Source: Mnemiopsis leidyi (taxonomy: Eukaryota > Ctenophora > Tentaculata > Lobata > Bolinopsidae). From it: a stretch of 64,000 bases of DNA. Both the position numbers and the translations under genes were made by a program. Positions 1-9,933 of this stretch are shown here, piece after piece. The stretch covers positions 1-64,000 of the forward strand of contig JH153840.1 of NCBI GenBank assembly GCA_000226015.1, given 5' to 3'. How positions within the stretch are numbered: position 1 is the first letter of the stretch; the number at the start of each line of letters is the position of its first letter. Below the pieces are notes generated by a model. It ran no database searches, was not told the DNA's origin, and saw only the letters and a program-made list of their open reading frames with translations.

Positions 1-57
1 ACTTATGACTCACCCATTTCCTTAAAATTTATACCATCGTGATCAGGAGATCACTGG

Positions 58-846
58 CTATACAACGGTACTTAACCCAAAATTTTTTTGATGTGACCTA
101 AAACCGGCCTCGCTAATAATCTTGAAGGAGGAATCTACAAACGTCTGAGTGGTGAAGTATTTGTACATAACCATGGTATCAGATATCAGGTTTCCTACAC
201 AGTTCACAACATACTCCAGCACTTCTCTGCTTCTACTCTCGTTCATGATGGTGTTCAGGAGTTCAGGAATATTGTTATCGTTATCAGCGATATCTCTAGC
301 TAGAAGTTCCTTAAAGTCGATACTCCGAGCTGAGCTCTGTAACAAACCCAGGCTAGCACACAGAACGTCATTATCCTCGTCTCTCCACGTGTCAATCAAG
401 TTGGTTAGGAGTGTGAGAACTCCGTGTTTTACTTGATACAACTTGTTGTTGTTGCTCTTTTGGGCTGAGCTCCTCAGAGTTTTGCAGATGTTTACTACGG
501 TGTCCTTATCAGAGGACACACCACATTCTGCTATCATCAGTTTCACGACACCTGTTTTTAACAAAACTCTGGACATGTCCGTGTCAGAGTTTATTATCGC
601 TGCCAAGAATGTGATGTTTCTTCTGAATTGAAGGTCGTGGTTTTCCCCGTAAAGTTTCACAAAACTGGAACAAAACTGGGATTTTGAAATCTTCTGAATC
701 ACCTGTGATATCAGGACATCATTTTGTCGGTGGTCACGTAGAAGTTTTGCGACAGTGGTCACTTCCTCTGCATTCGACAAAGTAAAGTTAGGAGGAATTA
801 TATCACTTACTGGGATTACTTTATCGGTTGACGATATTTGACTCAT
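58..846 (-). pseudogene. Truncated inverted paralogue of the ARM/XK-like gene at 2803-6060
   Basis: On the minus strand an open frame from ATG at 846 gives about 262 residues. From the VSDIIP motif to FKII it matches the first ~248 residues of the 2803-6060 protein with only about six amino-acid differences by eye. The first ~12 codons are clearly more diverged, and no similarity is seen upstream of either ATG. After the codons for FKII (near position 112) the two sequences part completely. This copy then runs about 17 unrelated codons to a stop at 58, so it has only the helical N-terminal region and no membrane part. It lies head-to-head with the full gene, with about 2 kb between the two starts. 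It could be a dead partial duplicate, a short expressed paralogue, or the first exon of a gene spliced to exons left of the window. An acceptor-like TTTACAG sits just before the ATG. The homology is certain; functional status is open. Confidence 0.75.
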
Positions 847-1007
847 ACTGTAAAGAAAGTACAATTTTTCATGCAGTTTTTCATAATCTGTGACACTGAC
901 ATCAAATGGTTAAAATATGCATGAGGATTTAAGTTCTAAAACAACAATATTTTAGCTCACTGTATTATTGTTAAAATGTACAAATTACATATAACGGAGG
1001 TTAGAAT

Positions 1008-1240
1008 TCTCAGGAAGGAGTCGGAAATATTTCTTATCAGTATCGCGTTACAGTGCTTCTCGAAATTGCAGTTGGTCGTATTTGCCTTTTTCATTTTGAC
1101 GAGATGATATCCGTCTAACGTTCTAACTTTCCAACGAAACGTTTAGCTTTAATTCGGGTACTGTGACCGCGACAACTGGCTTTTTTGGCCAATAATTTCT
1201 GACACCTGATTAAACAAGTTTCCGACTCCTCAAGAATTTA
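1008..1240. mobile_element. Possible MITE, copy A of a two-copy family
   Basis: The left end reads approximately ATTCTCAGGAAGGAGTCGGA, and the right end (from about 1213) is close to its reverse complement. The element is about 235 bp with imperfect ~20-bp terminal inverted repeats and no coding capacity. A sequence with similar ends (GGAAGGACTCGGAAATTT and its complement) occurs at about 59113-59290. No target-site duplication could be fixed by eye, so the superfamily is unknown. Confidence 0.4.
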
Positions 1241-1856
1241 CAGCAACTGTAGCGACAATTTGACATTATACAAAATTAAAAAAATCAGAAGAAGAAATAA
1301 AGAGAAATAGGTACATGTTAGTGATACACTAAATACATGCACTTCAGCACTTACAGCGGATGGACAAGCGGTACAAACCCAATTTAAACCTTTATAGTAA
1401 TCAATGATCAATCACAACTCGCGTGTGATGTTTGTTATTACCAGTGATGTCAACTACTGGTAATCACAACTAGTAGTAGTTACAACAACTATTAGTCCCA
1501 GCAGCGAGAAATATCTTACCTAGTGCTTTAATTTTTCAACGACCAAGGTGTTTAATTTCATCGTGCGTTTAGTTTCTGACGTGATATAATGGATGTGTGT
1601 AGTTACTGTGTGAACTCAAAAGCCTCCAGGTCACGCTTTCAGCTCGTCTCAAGTTTCTAATGTAGATATTGACGTTAGGTATAATTAGGTATAAAACCTT
1701 CCAACTGCGAGGTAACCATCTTTGAAATGATAGAATTAACCGTGACTTAGCCATATACTTAGCCGTGACTTAGCCATGTAACGCGTACCGTTTAAGTATA
1801 GAAAATTGACCACCGACAATTAAGCCCTTCTCTTATCGACGAGAATAGAAGAAATA

Positions 1857-2110
1857 GTAAAGAGTGCAGGTGGGAAAAGTAAAGAAAGGACTAGAGAGTG
1901 GTGGGAAAAGTAGAGAAAGGAGAGAGTGGTAGGAAAAGTAGAGAAAGGAGAGAGTGGTGGGAAAAGTAGAGAAAAAAGAGAGGAAAGTGTAGAGCAGTGT
2001 GTAGAGAGGGGAAAGTGTTGGACCAGAAGGGAGAAAGTCGTGAAAAGTGGCGATTGGGGAGAGAAAAGTTGAGGGAGGAAAGTGGACAGAGGAGAGCGGA
2101 CAGAGCTATA
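1857..2110. repeat. Homopurine minisatellite
   Basis: About 250 bases are almost entirely A and G on the plus strand, built from a degenerate unit of about 28 bp containing GTGGGAAAAGTAGAGAAAGG. The first three to four units (1857-1980) are well preserved and later ones decay. Long homopurine tracts can form triplex DNA. It lies about 0.7-0.9 kb upstream of the 2803 start codon. Confidence 0.75.
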
Positions 2111-2802
2111 TAGGAAAATGGACAGAATAATTATCAGCGAGTGGAGAGAATGAAAGGATTGGATAGTGGAGATGGCAGAGCAACGTTTAAGAGGGGAGAC
2201 AGAGAAAAAGGATATAGAATTAGAAGGCCCAAAACACTTGAAACAAATGTCTCTGCAGATATCAACCTAGCTTAGGAATTAGGGTTGCTAGTTTGCGCAG
2301 TTGAGTTTAGCTGAAGTTGTGACATGAGAAACTGAAAGTATGATGAAATTTCACACCATGCACATGTTGATGTTCCAAATAAAATGGAGATAAGAAAGAG
2401 GTCGGGACTCTACACTCTTCCATTTCCCTTTGACTTGTTTCTACATTGTACTGAGTCGGGTCGTGTATCATCGCGAAATTCATTGGATTGTTAGTGCAGT
2501 TTTGTAGCGTTTGTTCATCTGCTACACGTACTTGCTTTTAGTTCTTCTTATTTTGGATATTTGATTCCTTTATCGATAACCAAAGTCTAAAACATTCATG
2601 CAGATTGGGCTGCGATTACGTTATTGATTTGACCAGCACCCCCTCCCCATTCAAGCGAAACCGCTTAATAAGATTGTAAGAACCCTAGGTTGTTAAGTTA
2701 TTTTTTAAAAGACTTTAACATCAATGCTTACTTAGGTTAAAGATTAAAGAATTAAGAACTAAAGTAACTGTAAGACCTAAAGTATTTCACGGTTAAAAAC
2801 AC

Positions 2803-5800
2803 ATGGCTTTTAGCCAAATAACGTCAACCGATGAAGCAAGGTCCTGCTCAGTTAGTGATATCATTCCCACCAACTTTACTTTGTCGAATGCAGAGGAAGT
2901 GACCACTGTCGCAAAACTTCTACGTGAACACCGACAAAATGATGTCCTGATATCACAGGTGATTCATAGGATCTCAAAATCTCAGTTTTGTTCCAGTTTT
3001 GTGAAACTTTACGGGGAAAACCACGACCTTCAATTCAGAAGAGACATCACATTCTTGGCAGCGATAATAAACTCTGACACGGACATGTCCAGAGTTTTGT
3101 TAAAAACAGGTGTCGTGAAACTGATGATAGCAGAATGTGGTGTCTCCTCTGATAAGGACACCGTAGTAAACATCTGCAAAACTCTGAGGAGCTCAGCCCA
3201 AAAGAGCAACAACAACAAGTTGTATCAAGTAAAACACGGAGTTCTCACACTCCTAACCAACTTGATTGACACGTGGAGAGACGAGGATAATGACGTTCTG
3301 TGTGCTAGCCTGGGTTTGTTACAGAGCTCAGCTCGGAGTATCGACTTTAAGGAACTTCTAGCTAGAGATATCGCTGATAACGATAACAATATTCCTGAAC
3401 TCCTGAACACCATCATGAACGAGAGTACAAGCAGAGAAGTGCTGGAGTATGTTGTGAACTGTGTAGGAAACCTGATATCTGATACCATGGTTATGTACAA
3501 ATACTTCACCACTCAGACGTTTGTAGATTCCTCCTTTAAGATTATTCAAACGGATGTGCTGTCAGGACCGTTCAAATACAAGCTTCTACGGTTTGTGATA
3601 TTTCGTCTCACTTGCAACAATCCTGATCTTATGACAAAGTTGCTGGTAAGGCATGTCGATTTTCTGAGACACTTGTCCTTGTTGAGCGGCATTCAAAGTA
3701 GCAGAATGTCAGAATTTGCAATTGATGTAATCAACAAATACTTCAGCTGTAAAGAAAGTAAACACGAGTGTCGACTTGTTAACAGGTTAGGATTGTTCAA
3801 TATTCTAAGATTTGTACTGTTTTACTGCCTGGACGTTGTGTTGGATATCAAGGTCGGAATGAATGCAATTGTCGATGACTCTTCGACGAAGTATGAAGGA
3901 TGGGGGTTACTCTTATTTTCACTGATGCCACTAATCTACATAAACTTTCAGTCCATTTCAAGATATTATCTTAGCTGCTTCAGAAGTGTCCATGTTGATC
4001 CCTGTATTTCGTTACAAGGAAGCTCAAGGGGAAAATACTTGAAATTTCTTGTACCGTGGAAGTTTGACTCACTCAAACACGTGATTTTCAACGTGTTGAC
4101 CCTGCTTCAACTACATCCAGTCATAACGGCATTTGAGATCGCCCAGCATAGCAGACAGAAGATGAGCACTATCATCAACAAAAAGTTCCATTTCATGAGG
4201 TTGACAGTCCAAGAAAAGGTGCTCGAAAACGTCCCGTGCACATTGATAAAAATGCTAGTTCTTTACAAAACGATCAGCTTGCAGGAAGGACTTACTAGAG
4301 ACAATTATTTGACGTTATTTTCAACTTTGTACGGGATTACGATGTTGACATTAAAGCTGACAAACTTCGAAAATATGTCGCGTCGAGCTGACGGAGAATG
4401 CAGAACCTTGACAGGTATCCAGACTTTGCTGATATTTTTGGGAAATCTGACTGCCCTTTCTGCTAGAATTGCAGTTTTTATTGTGTTATATATCACTACA
4501 AAGGATATTTCAAAAACTTGGATCTTTGCAACGGGCATTTGTTTTCATCTGCTTATCACTGCTGGAGTTCATCTATTAGCACGGCACCCGAGGTACGATA
4601 ACTTTACACTGACTGCAACAAAATCCAAGTTCGTGACATGGGATTTCATACTTCGAGAGGGAGATGGAGAGAAAAATGTGGCGTTTTTGAGATTGACAAG
4701 ATTTCTTCTGGTTCTTTGCTTGTCATGGAGTGAAGGCGTCTTTGTCAATTTACGGCACCCCATTGATTATCTTTCTGGAGACATACCCAGCTATCTCCAT
4801 TTGAGATCACCCCAATATTTCTTTAGCTTGTTCACGCTTAATTTTTTGGAAGTAATAGCAGTCACACTGCTAGCAAACATAGGAAAGTTAGAAACGGATA
4901 AGTTGTGGATCAAGCACGTGACCTATGTTTCGGTTGTGGTCTATCTCATCTCTGGGTTGATCTTCATTCTGTATTTCACAGCCTGTAATACCGACAAAAA
5001 GGGCAAACTCCAGGGAGAAAATATCAATCCCCGTTTTGAACACTTCGGCTACACTCTCCAAATAAACAGACGTGAATTACATTGTCACGTGACTCCAAAA
5101 AAAGCAATTCAAATTAACGGCAAGAAACTCCTACTCTCGACGGACTACAACAATCGACTTCAGATCATAAAGCCTTGTTTGTATTGTGTGCTGGAGAGGG
5201 CACATCCAAACAGTAACGATCATGAACCTAAAAGATCAATTTGTTGCTCTGACAATATTTTGCGAAAGTTAGGATGCGATTCTTGGAGCCGTGACTATGT
5301 ATCACGTGACTATGTATCACTGGATACAAGTGGAGAGGAGAACAACCCCATCGCTCAACAACTTCGCTATCCAAACCGCAGAGAAATGGAATGGTTGGTT
5401 GAACGAGTTAAAATTTACGATTCATTTCACGACGACCTGTTGTATTGTTTGCCGGGGATAGAAAGCTTTGAAGACGTTGTCGACAGTTCATTAATTGATG
5501 ATGTGAGACAACAGTTGGAACTGGAGGGTTGTCCTACTGGTGAATTGACTGACGATGAAATCAGAAATTTTATTGACAGGTTTCCAAACCGAATCGGTCG
5601 CAGCTTGGTCCAAAAATGCAAAGAGCTTAATATTTTTCGAAGTATTGAAGAAATTCAGGATGAAGAATTAAGCCCTGGAGTTGTTGATAATTGCAATAAA
5701 GTTAGAGAGAAGATTCTATCACAATACATCATAGCTACTCAGGGTTCAGACGATGTTTCAGACTTGGTATTAACAGAGTTCCAGCAACTTTGTGAAGAGT

Positions 5801-6060
5801 ATTTCTTCCTGGAAGAAACTATGTGGGAGGAAAAGTGTGCATTGTGGTGCAAGACAGCTCCAACAGACGTTCTAAGCAAACACCGTGCTCGGCACAGTTG
5901 GAACGGTGACAAGTGCAAGGAAGAAATAATCAAGTGGATTAAGTCTCAGGGAGAGGTGGACGCTTTGGATAAACAATGTTATAAACATGCGACATTCAAA
6001 CTCAACGGTGTAAAATACAGTGCAGGAAAGACTGGTGCTTCACACAGCATTTTAAAATAA
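2803..6060 (+). CDS. Large intronless membrane protein: ARM/HEAT-like N-terminus plus XK-related (XKR-like) region
   Basis: A single uninterrupted frame of 1085 codons starts at the first ATG, whose context is AACACATGG. Residues ~1-330 are soluble and helical with repeated leucine-rich helices, like armadillo/HEAT folds. Residues ~332-728 hold eight to ten hydrophobic segments (approximately 332-352, 366-383, 426-445, 466-490, 502-520, 537-566, 570-593, 626-650, 673-694, 705-728). Their order and motifs resemble XK/XKR proteins: an early LDVVLDI motif followed by a WGLLLFSLMPL segment, then VLTLLQLHPV and a LTVQEKVLENVP helix, compare the XKR LFEAFLESAPQ helix. XKR proteins are plasma-membrane phospholipid scramblases. 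Residues 729-1085 form a charged cytoplasm-like tail. A perfect 15-bp repeat encodes SRDYVSRDYVS. The ARM-like domain is not part of known XKR architecture, so the fold assignment is inferred and the function is unproven. Lack of introns, unlike its neighbours, may mean a retrocopied origin. Confidence 0.85.
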   Translation: MAFSQITSTDEARSCSVSDIIPTNFTLSNAEEVTTVAKLLREHRQNDVLISQVIHRISKSQFCSSFVKLYGENHDLQFRRDITFLAAIINSDTDMSRVLLKTGVVKLMIAECGVSSDKDTVVNICKTLRSSAQKSNNNKLYQVKHGVLTLLTNLIDTWRDEDNDVLCASLGLLQSSARSIDFKELLARDIADNDNNIPELLNTIMNESTSREVLEYVVNCVGNLISDTMVMYKYFTTQTFVDSSFKIIQTDVLSGPFKYKLLRFVIFRLTCNNPDLMTKLLVRHVDFLRHLSLLSGIQSSRMSEFAIDVINKYFSCKESKHECRLVNRLGLFNILRFVLFYCLDVVLDIKVGMNAIVDDSSTKYEGWGLLLFSLMPLIYINFQSISRYYLSCFRSVHVDPCISLQGSSRGKYLKFLVPWKFDSLKHVIFNVLTLLQLHPVITAFEIAQHSRQKMSTIINKKFHFMRLTVQEKVLENVPCTLIKMLVLYKTISLQEGLTRDNYLTLFSTLYGITMLTLKLTNFENMSRRADGECRTLTGIQTLLIFLGNLTALSARIAVFIVLYITTKDISKTWIFATGICFHLLITAGVHLLARHPRYDNFTLTATKSKFVTWDFILREGDGEKNVAFLRLTRFLLVLCLSWSEGVFVNLRHPIDYLSGDIPSYLHLRSPQYFFSLFTLNFLEVIAVTLLANIGKLETDKLWIKHVTYVSVVVYLISGLIFILYFTACNTDKKGKLQGENINPRFEHFGYTLQINRRELHCHVTPKKAIQINGKKLLLSTDYNNRLQIIKPCLYCVLERAHPNSNDHEPKRSICCSDNILRKLGCDSWSRDYVSRDYVSLDTSGEENNPIAQQLRYPNRREMEWLVERVKIYDSFHDDLLYCLPGIESFEDVVDSSLIDDVRQQLELEGCPTGELTDDEIRNFIDRFPNRIGRSLVQKCKELNIFRSIEEIQDEELSPGVVDNCNKVREKILSQYIIATQGSDDVSDLVLTEFQQLCEEYFFLEETMWEEKCALWCKTAPTDVLSKHRARHSWNGDKCKEEIIKWIKSQGEVDALDKQCYKHATFKLNGVKYSAGKTGASHSILK

Positions 6061-6124
6061 GATGAATCGACTGAAAGTAATACTAATAGTAATATGTACT
6101 TGAAAACCTGGCCTCGAAATATCT

Positions 6125-6130
6125 AATAAA
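6125..6130 (+). promoter_or_regulatory. Polyadenylation signal AATAAA for the 2803-6060 gene
   Basis: A canonical AATAAA lies 65 bases after the TAA stop. It gives a very short 3' UTR. Confidence 0.65.
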
Positions 6131-6704
6131 GGAAAAAGGATTTTTCGAAAATTCCACTCATACTCTTCTGTATGCTTCAGCGTTTTCTAACAGTAACACT
6201 TTTTGATGATTTACGAACACGAATAAAAACTTGAAATAATAATCGCATCATAACGTCAATTTGAGTTAAGCCTAAGGCTTCATTGTTCATGTTTGCCCCA
6301 CAGGTGCAAGACTGTACTTGCAGAGGAAACGTTAATGTATTTATCTAGTCCATGTGCAAGACAAACAAAATCTGTCGCCTGCTCTAATATAGAAATTTGT
6401 TAGGAAGTTGCAAATGCAATAGACTTGACGTTACTGCACATCACTGTACCATTTTGTCAATTTGTCAACAAATTATGTTTGTCAGTGTGTGTTTTAATGT
6501 TTTATTCGTCAATTTGTTTGTTGCTTTCGTCAATTTGTTTGTTGCTTTTCAAATAGTAGCACTAGCAAACATTTTTCCGAATAGTAGCAAACAGTTTTCC
6601 GAATAGTAACACAAAAAGTCTTCGATTTTCTGTTGAAACTATGAAAGAACTCGTCATATTGCATTTGCAGAGAAGGACATCTCTAAAAATACGCGTAATA
6701 CTAA
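6131..6704. other. Intergenic spacer between the XK-like and selenoprotein-P-like genes
   Basis: No gene is seen. A short direct repeat (GTCAATTTGTTTGTTGCTTT, twice) starts near 6508, and a second small duplication (ATAGTAGCA) lies near 6553 and 6583. The 69-codon frame here is not convincing. Confidence 0.5.
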
Positions 6705-6710
6705 TATAAA
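6705..6710 (+). promoter_or_regulatory. Candidate TATA box (TATAAA)
   Basis: TATAAA lies 105 bases upstream of the ATG at 6815. Transcription starting about 30 bases downstream would leave a short 5' UTR of about 75 bases. In AT-rich DNA this could be chance. Confidence 0.4.
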
Positions 6711-6814
6711 GAGAGGTACTATAAGGTGCATTTTTCCTGTAACTTCAATCCAAATATCAGCAGCATTTTATTTACACACGTTTCACACCTTCTGTATCAG
6801 TTGCGAGGTGCGTG

Positions 6815-8517
6815 ATGTGGTTGCTAATAGCAACAGCAGCAGTATTCTCTGTTACACAAGCTCAGGAAGGTGGTAAACCTGCCCCCACCACTGAAAGTCC
6901 CGTCACTCCTACTCCTTTTTCAGTTGGAGACTTCTTCAGGTTATTTTTAGTTTAAGTTAGTTTTTAGTTTAAGTTAGTTTTTAGTTTAAGTCAGTTTTTA
7001 GTTTAAGTTAGTTTTTAGTTTAAGTTAGTGTAACTACTACTTCAACCTGGATGTATAACCCATGCGGGAGAAAATTGCAATTGAACCAATCAACAGAAAA
7101 ATTGATGCCTTTCAGATCATGAAATTGAAAATAATTTCACTGATAACTACTGAACAATATTGTTAACATTTTTTCAATTTAGAACTTTTTGTGAGCCGAT
7201 GTTGGACTCTGCCTGACTCTGTCAATGTTCTTAAGAATCTTCGATTACGTCAAGTTCGATAGTAGGAATAACCTCTTAAAGTTTCAAAGCGACTCCAGAG
7301 CTAGTTTTTGGGATGGCTAAGAAAGCCAGAAAAAGTCCTTATTATGTTCAACTTCAACTTTAAGTGAGGGATCTCGGTTAATGACATCTTAAGTTAAACC
7401 CATAAACTAGTACCCAATTCATTGTTTCAGGCCGTACTTTTGGGAGGAACATCCTAACCTCTGTGGAAGACTTCCCGAAATAAAAGTTACAGACCCTAAA
7501 AACCTGGATTCCTGGGAGTACTACAAGAACATAAATGACAAACCCCACATTCTGTACCTCACCGAGGCTCAATGTGGCACGTGTCAGACTAACGCTGCTA
7601 TCGCGGGACAACTTAACAAAGTTTGGAGCGAGTCTCGACCAGGAACAGACGACAAATCTGTCGACATTGATGTGTATGTTTTTAACCGAGATTCAGTAGC
7701 GTCAGCCAGGAAGTTCAACATGATGAGGAACAGACTGGACAGAAGATTCCACGTGGGACAGTGGGTATCTTTACACCAAGATAATGATCAGAGCGGGGTG
7801 TGGAACTCTCTCTCCGACTACTGGGTCGACAACACCGGACCGTACAAGAACGAGACAAGCAGGTTTAGATCCAAGAAGAACGACATGTACTTAGTGGACC
7901 AGTGGGGGAGGATGGTCCGGTTCCTGAGGGACGCCATCCTGAACAGAGCGAGAAAGGACTCAGCCGAGACGCTCCTCCTCTGGAGAGATGTGGTACATGA
8001 GGTGATGTTTGCTGCCAGGGACCGGAGGACGGTTTGTGACGAGCTGCAACGTGAGCAGCTCTATTGTCAGATACCTGGGCAGTGGGAGTTGGACGGTGTC
8101 AGTTTCCAGAGCTTGAGACGGGGGAAGTTCCTTTCTATACTGGTATTTGTTAGGGCCGACATCGCTGAGTTCAATGAGGAAGGTTTTCTACGTGATCTGA
8201 TAGATTTGTCCCTGAGATGGAAAGCTCCCCGGTATGTCGTGGTGGTGGATTCTGTGCCTCAAAGCAGACAGCGGTTCGGTGCAACCAAAATGTACGGTCA
8301 AAACCGCAACAGTGACGTCAGAATTCTTCAAGACACAGATAACATGGTCACTTCAAAGTATCTGGCTGCGCCGGGTGACCTGTTCGCTGTGGATTCAGCG
8401 GGCAGGGTTGTGGGCCTTATTGATAGGGCAAACTTGCGGGATCCTAATGTTGAGAAACAACTGAGAGGCTGGTATTTGAACTGGAACCCAGACTGTGAAA
8501 CGTTCTTAAATCTTTGA
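6815..8517 (+). CDS. Secreted selenoprotein-P-like protein with two N-domain-type thioredoxin folds (Cys form)
   Basis: Exons are 6815-6939 and 7431-8517, with donor CAG|GTTATT and acceptor TTTCAG|GCC. The junction splits an Arg codon and the sum is 403 residues. Residues 1-16 are a signal peptide (hydrophobic, ending TQA), followed by a Thr/Pro-rich linker. The first domain has LYLTEAQCGTCQ at residues ~83-94, matching the place of the UxxC motif in vertebrate selenoprotein P. It is followed by a stretch (VSLHQDNDQSGVWNSL, then DMYLVDQWGRMVRFL) that aligns with SelP's VYQQEENQTDVWTLL and DFLIYDRCGRLVYHL. A second, more diverged copy starts around residue 240 (GQWELDGVSFQS, then FLSILVFV, later GDLFAVDSAGRVVGL) and lacks the Cys pair. 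There is one NxS/T site (NET). No in-frame TGA exists, so no selenocysteine is needed. It is probably an extracellular thiol/redox protein; the role is inferred from family. Confidence 0.85.
6943..7030. repeat. 17-bp minisatellite in the SelP-like intron
   Basis: The unit TTTTTAGTTTAAGTTAG is repeated about five times, beginning three bases after the splice donor at 6940. Its T-rich, A-poor units each look like weak polypyrimidine/acceptor sequence (TTTTTAG). Confidence 0.85.
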
Positions 8518-8647
8518 TTGGCAAAAGATTTATTTTTGATAAACCTAAATTTTATGAAATGACGGAGGACGGTTCAGACTCTGAGAATCACAATACCTGG
8601 TGTAAACGATACTGAGACTGAGAGCTCCAAAACTTCAACGTATGAGA

Positions 8648-8653
8648 AATAAA
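8648..8653 (+). promoter_or_regulatory. Polyadenylation signal AATAAA for the SelP-like gene
   Basis: A canonical AATAAA lies 131 bases after the TGA stop, before AT-rich non-coding sequence. Confidence 0.6.
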
Positions 8654-9933
8654 TATCAATGAGGACTTATTGCCTTAATATAGCCGTGTAGTTTAATTGT
8701 ATGTGACGAATTCTGTCTGCCAAAATCAGGTTATCGTAGAGTTGACCCGGTGACAAAAGTACTAAGTAGCTCAAAAATGAAAGATTCAATGAAAACGTGA
8801 GCGTCTCGCCAGGCTTCATATTTCTGCTTTATCAATTACAGAAGAAGGCTCTAGCGAATTTCCCCTACACAGATGCTATATATAACTAGATTGTAAAGTT
8901 TTACTTTAACTTTTATGTTAATACTAATAGTGATGGAAACGGAGAAATGATAGTAACTGTTACAAGGAAAGTTTTAATTACAAATACAATTCAAGTCAAA
9001 TTGTTAAAACTTATATCACGAATCACCTCTCTTTGTGAAACTGAAATTCTGTTAAAGTTCTCAGTAACAGTAAAAATTTAACAAATTTATACAACAACCG
9101 TTTAAAGCCACAATTAAATCCGGCATTAAAGCATTAAGCAAAAATTTACAAAAGAATTGATAATAGAAAGATAAGTGTCATGTAAGTTACAAACTTTTAA
9201 TCTATACTGATAAACAATTATATATTCTGTATTCATATAAGTAATTCTTTTCCAGACCAACATTAAAGTTAAACGTTCACCAGCAAAAATGAGAATCTAA
9301 AGCAGTGGCATTTAACAACCAGTTTCAAAGCAGATGAATGTTTATTTTACGAACAGGAGAAATTAAAAGTAAGGAATACAGAACCTGGAGTTTTAGCTTA
9401 AATTAAATTCATTCAAAGTACTCAATGTTTAATGTTTAATGTTATTCTTCATGTGAGTATGACATGTAATGGAATGATATAAGTCACCATCCACAACACC
9501 GTAACTTTCCACCCTGACCGAAACACACTGAAGGCGATCAAGAGCAGGTATCCGACTAAAACTTCCAAACAGCGACACAATGATTCCTTGTAAGGACAAT
9601 CATGACAATGAAGATGTCTTGAGGTAAAATAATGAATATGGTCTGATGGCATATTCAAAAAAGCGCGGGTTCGAAGAAGTAAAAATCCTACAGCGGTTTT
9701 TCCAAGAAAGAGCACATAACTGAAAACTGTTCCTTATAGTCGTACAAAAATATAAATTCTGATACACCACATAACTGGTCCAAGCCCCCGAACCTCGCAA
9801 GGGCTCGCCAAAAACTGATCGACAAACGGGTCACGTGTGAAAGCAGAACTAAGAACACATGTGAAAGCAGAATGAAGATCACGTGTGATAGCAGAACTAA
9901 GAACGAATATCCAGGTTAAAAACCAGCTCTGGC
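8654..9933. other. Convergent intergenic region / RhoGEF 3' UTR
   Basis: This lies between two convergent genes. No ORF is convincing. The nearest clear minus-strand AATAAA (TTTATT on the plus strand) is at about 9341-9346, which would give the RhoGEF a 3' UTR of about 590 bases. A short direct repeat (GATCACGTGTGA and variants, three times) lies at about 9828-9895. Confidence 0.45.

Larger units (their letters stand above)
865..2802. other. Intergenic region between the head-to-head paralogues
   Basis: No convincing gene is seen here. It contains a possible short inverted-repeat element (about 1008-1240) and a purine-rich minisatellite (about 1857-2110). The last 800 bases before 2803 should hold the promoter of the large intronless gene, but I see no clear TATA box or CpG-rich stretch. 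The short minus-strand ORF at 1569-1754 has no recognisable features and is left out. Confidence 0.5.
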
